8,979 nt of DNA from Chloracidobacterium sp. UBA7659 (GTDB lineage: Bacteria > Acidobacteriota > Blastocatellia > Pyrinomonadales > Pyrinomonadaceae), in contig DLHV01000038.1 of the NCBI GenBank assembly GCA_002483395.1, positions 1 through 8,979 on the forward strand. The letters are read 5' to 3'. The translations under genes and the position numbers were made by a program. This document shows, one piece after another, positions 6,361-8,979 of this stretch. Below the pieces are notes generated by a model that ran no database searches, was not told the DNA's origin, and saw only the letters and a list, made by a program, of their open reading frames with translations. The first letter of the stretch is position 1. Each line of letters opens with the position of its first letter.

Positions 6361-6621
6361 TTACCGCTGGCGTTCGACCGGCGGCCTCGGTCTGGGGCTT
6401 CCGCCTGAGCTGAAATACCACAGTGAAACACTACCGGCAATCGCGATCACAAGGATAACGCCGACCACAGCAAGCCGAAATGCCATTTTGACCGTTTTTT
6501 TGAGAACCTTGTATGCAATGAAAGCGACGCCGAGAAATACAAGTAGAAACGCGACGGCCACCGCGGCACCGATAATGCTGCCGCTTGGAGCCACATCGAA
6601 TAAGAAAGTTAAAAAGCTCAT
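6361..6621 (-). CDS. Small two-helix membrane protein of unknown function
   Basis: An 86-aa protein I do not recognise. It has two clear membrane helices, about residues 14-38 (GSIIGAAVAVAFLLVFLGVA and onwards) and 48-70, separated by a short basic loop KKTVK (41-45). The tail is rich in Pro, Arg and Gly (SSGGSPRPRPPVERQR), probably cytosolic or surface exposed. The ATG at 6621 follows AAGGA at a good distance and overlaps the yacG stop as ATGA, so the two genes are very likely translationally coupled. The frame is open further upstream to 6756, but that part runs through yacG in another frame and is not likely to be used. It precedes the MFS gene on the same strand. No function can be assigned beyond membrane location. 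Confidence 0.75.
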   Translation of the reverse strand: MSFLTFLFDVAPSGSIIGAAVAVAFLLVFLGVAFIAYKVLKKTVKMAFRLAVVGVILVIAIAGSVSLWYFSSGGSPRPRPPVERQR

Positions 6622-6824
6622 GTTTCCTTCCGCTGGGCGAGGGCTTTTTCGATCTCGTCGATCTCTTCGTCGGTCATCGACGCGGTTTCTGACGGTAAAG
6701 AATATTTCCCATCGGCCCACGCCCCAAAATCGAGAAGCTTGCATCGCTCCGAGCAAAACGGCCGGAATTCGTTTCCGCTAAACTCGGTCTCTTTACCACA
6801 ATTCGGACACTTAACTACGGGCAT
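6618..6824 (-). CDS. yacG: YacG family zinc-binding protein (DNA gyrase inhibitor type)
   Basis: A 68-aa protein of the YacG/DUF329 family; E. coli YacG binds GyrB and inhibits DNA gyrase. The four zinc-ligand cysteines are all present: C6 and C9 (VKCPNCGK), and C24 and C28 in the family signature RPFCSERCKLLDFGAWA (21-37). KYSLP follows, as expected, with an acidic/helical C-terminal tail (MTDEEIDEIEKALAQRKE). Length is typical. The start at 6824 has no clear Shine-Dalgarno. The stop codon overlaps the ATG of the small membrane protein gene downstream. In many proteobacteria yacG lies near coaE and zapD; that context is absent, so the role here is inferred from sequence only. It is divergent from the 336-aa gene across 185 bp in which I see no confident promoter. 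Confidence 0.93.
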   Translation of the reverse strand: MPVVKCPNCGKETEFSGNEFRPFCSERCKLLDFGAWADGKYSLPSETASMTDEEIDEIEKALAQRKET

Positions 6825-7009
6825 AACAAATCAGTTGAACGTCAGATTAACATACCGGACGCATCATCAAAAACAGTACGGTTACCGAAAAAACGGTTGA
6901 ATGTTTAAAACTTTGATGCAAATATAGTAGTTAATTGCACGCCGGTTTTGCATTAAAGCGAACAAACCTGCGATTTGCAGCGTATTTCTGACAGGGGAAA
7001 GAACTGATT

Positions 7010-8020
7010 ATGAGCGATTACAAGGAACGTTTCGACAAATGGCAGCGCGATGCCAAGGAGAAGTTTGAAGAGATCGATAAGCAGCTTGGCCTGAAGGACA
7101 AGATCGAAGAAGGCGCCCGCGTCGTGGTTGAAACCGCCCAAAAAGGCGCCGAAAAGATCAAGGCTGAGGCCGAGAAAACCGAGGCGGGCAGACAAGCCGT
7201 AAAAGTGGCCGAAGGTACGATAAAAACGGCCGAAAGCGCGGCCAAGAAGGCCTGGAACGCCAGCGAGCCGATCCGGGATGCGGCCGAAGACGCGGGCGAT
7301 AAGGCTGGCGATGTTGTGAAAGAAGCGGGCAAAACGGCCGGCGAGGTTATCAATATCGCGGGAAAAAAGGCGGGCGAGATATTCGACGACGCTTACGAAA
7401 CCGTCGGCAAGAACGCAAGCCGCGTGTCAAAAGCGTTTTCATTCGGTGCAGGCTGGACGCGGACCATCGATTCGGCAATGAGCGCATTTTCGAAAACATC
7501 GGGCTGGATTCAGGAAAATCCTTTACAGGCCGCGACCACCGGCGTTTCAATGGCCATCGGCGCCGGGATCGGCGTCGTCTTCACTGGCATCAGCTCGCAC
7601 TGGCTGTTTAATTCGGCCCTGCCCGCGTGGTCGGTCAAAAAGATCGGCGAGCAATTCGACGGCTACCTTAAAACACGTGAGGAGCTCATCGAAAAAGGCG
7701 AGTTGAACGAAGCCGAAACCGAACGCGTCAAATTCGAACGTGACATCGCCCGGCGCATTGGCGCACCGCTGCTCGGTGCTTTCTCATTCGCCTCCGGCGC
7801 CGTAATGATGACCAATATCCTCAATCCAAAGACGATCACCGGTGCCCCGATCGACTGGATACTCGGCGGCAACTCGCTCCTCGAAGGCGTGTGGTTCTTC
7901 GGCAACGGCATGGTCTGCTTCAAAACCAGCTACGACTTCTTCATGATCGCCCTCGAAGACCAGGCCGAGGCCCAAAGGTTAGTGAAGGAGATAAAGGGAT
8001 TATTGCCGCAGGCTGTATAA
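7010..8020 (+). CDS. LEA/apolipoprotein-like N-terminus fused to a membrane domain, unknown function
   Basis: I do not recognise a named family. The 336-aa protein has two parts. Residues 1-135 are hydrophilic and rich in Ala, Lys, Glu and Gly with short repeats (QKGAEKIKAEAEKTEAG, KVAEGTIKTAESAAKKA, AAEDAGDKAGDVVKEAGKTA), the amphipathic-helix pattern of group 3 LEA and apolipoprotein-like proteins and of the N-terminus of mitochondrial Tim44. Residues 170-315 hold hydrophobic segments: about 171-195 (Gly/Ala rich), 252-271 and 283-303. A charged helix 211-248 lies between the first two, and a charged helix (EDQAEAQRLVKEIKG) ends the protein. There is no signal peptide, so an inner-membrane protein with a large lipid- or protein-binding cytosolic domain is the simplest reading. 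The ATG at 7010 has AGGGGAAA about 10 nt upstream. The Uma2 gene follows after 7 nt. Resemblance to LEA or Tim44 may be compositional only. Confidence 0.85.
   Translation: MSDYKERFDKWQRDAKEKFEEIDKQLGLKDKIEEGARVVVETAQKGAEKIKAEAEKTEAGRQAVKVAEGTIKTAESAAKKAWNASEPIRDAAEDAGDKAGDVVKEAGKTAGEVINIAGKKAGEIFDDAYETVGKNASRVSKAFSFGAGWTRTIDSAMSAFSKTSGWIQENPLQAATTGVSMAIGAGIGVVFTGISSHWLFNSALPAWSVKKIGEQFDGYLKTREELIEKGELNEAETERVKFERDIARRIGAPLLGAFSFASGAVMMTNILNPKTITGAPIDWILGGNSLLEGVWFFGNGMVCFKTSYDFFMIALEDQAEAQRLVKEIKGLLPQAV
8015..8020 (+). promoter_or_regulatory. TATAAT 7 nt before the Uma2 start: possible leaderless promoter
   Basis: A perfect TATAAT ends at 8020, overlapping the stop codon of the upstream gene, and the ATG of the Uma2 gene begins at 8028. 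Transcription normally starts about 7 nt after the -10, which would put the first RNA base on or next to the A of the ATG. No Shine-Dalgarno is present before this ATG, and no good -35 lies 16-18 bp upstream. Confidence 0.45.
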
Positions 8021-8027
8021 TGCACTT

Positions 8028-8630
8028 ATGGCGTTTCAACCAAAACAAGTTTATTCACTCGAAGAATATTTGGAATTGGAGAAGAACTCCAAGGAAAAGC
8101 TCGAGTTCTGGGATGGAAATGTCTGGTCGATGAGCGGGGCAAGCTATGCTCACAACGTTATTGTCCGAAATCTAAGCACTGAGCTTGATCTAAAACTTCG
8201 CGACAAAGGCTGCCATGTCTTCCCAACCGACATGCGCATCAAGGTTCCGTCATACTCACCGTACCGTTACCCCGACCTGACTGCTTTATGCGGTAAACCG
8301 GAGATCGAGCAGATCGGCGGGATCGATATGCTCATAAATCCCCAATTGATAGTCGAGGTCCTTTCCGATTCAACCGAAGCCTTCGACCGCGGCGACAAAT
8401 TCAGTTACTACAAATCCATCGAAAGCTTCTCCGAATATCTCCTCGTCGCCCAACACCGCCCGTATGTCACACAATTTATCAAACACGGAGACGGCTTCTG
8501 GATCAACTACGAGTTCAACGACCTGAGCGAATCGGTCGAGCTTCGATCCGTCGTGTGCTCCCTCCCGCTCGATTCGATCTATCGCGACGTAACATTTCCC
8601 GCTAGTCCAAAAGCTCCCCTCTTTGACTAA
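8028..8630 (+). CDS. Uma2 family (DUF820) PD-(D/E)XK-like endonuclease
   Basis: A 200-aa protein of the Uma2/DUF820 family, predicted restriction-endonuclease-fold nucleases that are often present in many copies in cyanobacteria, Deinococcus-like and acidobacterial genomes; their biological role is unclear. The family features are in order: an N-terminal SLEEYLELEKNSKEKLEFWDG (10-30), GASYAHNVIVRNL (37-49), YPDL (81-84), LIVEVLSDST (107-116), then DRGDKFSYYKSIESFSEYLLV (120-140). The likely catalytic set is D83, E110 and K124, so the active site looks intact. Start ATG 8028 has no Shine-Dalgarno but a TATAAT just upstream. The last six codons (KAPLFD) and the stop lie in a hairpin repeat, so the natural C-terminus may once have ended differently. 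It sits 7 nt after the 336-aa gene; no toxin-antitoxin partner is seen. Confidence 0.92.
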   Translation: MAFQPKQVYSLEEYLELEKNSKEKLEFWDGNVWSMSGASYAHNVIVRNLSTELDLKLRDKGCHVFPTDMRIKVPSYSPYRYPDLTALCGKPEIEQIGGIDMLINPQLIVEVLSDSTEAFDRGDKFSYYKSIESFSEYLLVAQHRPYVTQFIKHGDGFWINYEFNDLSESVELRSVVCSLPLDSIYRDVTFPASPKAPLFD

Positions 8631-8697
8631 GAGGGGTGGGTTTAGCTCCCTCCTGCCCAAGGAGGGGTGGCAGCCGCTTCGGCTGACGGGGTGGTGG
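8608..8697. repeat. Dispersed-type repeat with three hairpins, overlapping the Uma2 stop
   Basis: Three perfect stems follow one another: CCCCTCTT/AAGAGGGG (8616-8623 with 8629-8636), CCCTCCT/AGGAGGG (8648-8654 with 8660-8666) and CAGCCG/CGGCTG (8671-8676 with 8680-8685), ending in GACGGGGTGGTGG. The first two stems share the same pattern, pyrimidine arm, 5-nt loop, purine arm then GTGG, suggesting a duplicated unit. The pattern resembles intergenic repeats I associate with several environmental phyla, from memory only. The Uma2 TAA (8628-8630) falls in the first loop and stem, so the element supplies the end of that gene. Confidence 0.65.
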
Positions 8698-8772
8698 AAG
8701 GTCGGGGTGGTAGACCATAATCGAAACCGAAAAGTAGCGGCTCTTTCGAGGAGCAATCGGTGGGAGAAGGAC

Positions 8773-8829
8773 TTAGCCGATCTGCTCGGCTAGCGCGATG
8801 ATGATGCCCTCGGGGACGCGGAGGTAGAA
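8773..8829 (-). pseudogene. Possible relic of a VOC/glyoxalase protein C-terminus
   Basis: On the minus strand, 18 codons before a TAA read FYLRVPEGIIIALAEQIG, very close to the final strand of many VOC (glyoxalase/bleomycin resistance) proteins, typically FRDPDGNIIALAE. The Asp and Asn of that motif would here be Val and Ile. Upstream on the same strand the heptamer repeat array begins almost at once, and I find no further VOC sequence, so if real this is the stranded 3' end of a lost gene. A perfect stem TAGCCGA/TCGGCTA (8774-8780 with 8786-8792) overlaps its last codons. The match is short, so chance is not excluded. Confidence 0.35.
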
Positions 8830-8832
8830 AAC

Positions 8833-8979
8833 AATTGAGAATCGAGAATTGGGAATTGAGAATTGAGAGAGGGCTGGACGGCCGGAATGTGCGCTCAACC
8901 CTGCAGTCTTTCGCGGTGCGAGCTCCATCGGAGGGCGCCGCCGGGGTCTTCCGCTCTCTCTCAATTCTCAATTCTCAAT
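8833..8979. repeat. MITE-like unit bounded by inverted (AATTGAG)n heptamer arrays
   Basis: From 8833 to 8867 five 7-bp units of AATTGAG (two with one change) are followed by AGAG. From 8956 to the window end the reverse complement appears: CTCTCT then CTCAATT units, at least three, cut by the edge. GAATTGAGAATTGAGAGAG at 8853-8871 is perfectly inverted at 8956-8974 (19 bp), enclosing an 84-bp GC-rich core (8872-8955). Short heptamer tandem repeats of this sort are known from cyanobacteria and other environmental bacteria. Frames open through the core but give low-complexity peptides without family features, so I do not call a gene. Together with the hairpin repeat and VOC-like relic this accounts for most of the 349-bp gene-free right end. 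Confidence 0.7.

Noticed and set aside
6622..6756. Upstream extension of the small membrane protein to 6756
   Set aside because: It runs through yacG in another frame, is very Arg/Asp-rich, and ATG 6621 has a good Shine-Dalgarno and the ATGA overlap.
6825..7009. Promoter pair in the yacG/336-aa divergent spacer
   Set aside because: TATAGT (6923-6928) is a fair -10 on the plus strand, but no -35 sits at 16-18 bp, so I do not list it as a feature.
8642..8971. Minus-strand open frame of 109 codons through the right-end repeats
   Set aside because: Its product is made of translated repeats (SILNSQFSILN, PPRPSTTP); no domain and no ribosome binding site.

Overview
The window looks like chromosomal DNA from a Gram-negative-type bacterium of moderate to high GC. 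My best guess is Acidobacteriota (Blastocatellia/Pyrinomonadaceae type). That rests on the mix of genes (Uma2 family nuclease, periplasmic M48 protease, phoU-DUF47-pit cluster) and on the abundant short intergenic repeats. No rRNA or other decisive marker is present, so the taxonomy is an inference. I see no tRNA, rRNA, CRISPR array or transposase.

Layout. (1) Positions 1-2959, all on the minus strand: phoU, a DUF47 (PhoU-like) gene and a PiT phosphate permease, then the 5' part of nadA, which runs off the left edge. The first three form a coherent phosphate-uptake unit of permease plus two regulatory partners; nadA (NAD biosynthesis) is probably only read through. A degenerate heptamer repeat with an inverted partner sits between the DUF47 gene and pit and creates a spurious upstream TTG start. 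(2) Positions 2960-3142, a divergent control region with three TTAACA-type boxes at exact 11-bp spacing, which look like a Pho box. (3) Positions 3143-4895, plus strand: a 63-aa protein of unknown function and a secreted M48 zinc metalloprotease. (4) Positions 4896-5014, a large nested palindrome between convergent genes. (5) Positions 5013-6824, minus strand: yacG, a small two-helix membrane protein whose start overlaps the yacG stop, and an MFS transporter whose leader carries two inverted copies of a short hairpin. (6) Positions 7010-8630, plus strand: a 336-aa protein with a LEA/apolipoprotein-like Ala/Lys/Glu-rich N-terminus and membrane segments, then a Uma2 family nuclease that may be translated from a leaderless mRNA and whose last codons and stop lie in a repeat. 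(7) Positions 8631-8979, gene-poor DNA packed with hairpins, a short relic resembling the C-terminus of a VOC/glyoxalase protein, and a MITE-like unit bounded by inverted (AATTGAG)n arrays.

No clearly new multi-gene system is visible. The most interesting signals are the Pho-box-like array between phoU and a small unknown gene, the LEA-like membrane protein, and the repeat families that have colonised gene ends: the pit leader, the MFS leader, the MFS stop, the Uma2 stop and the right edge.
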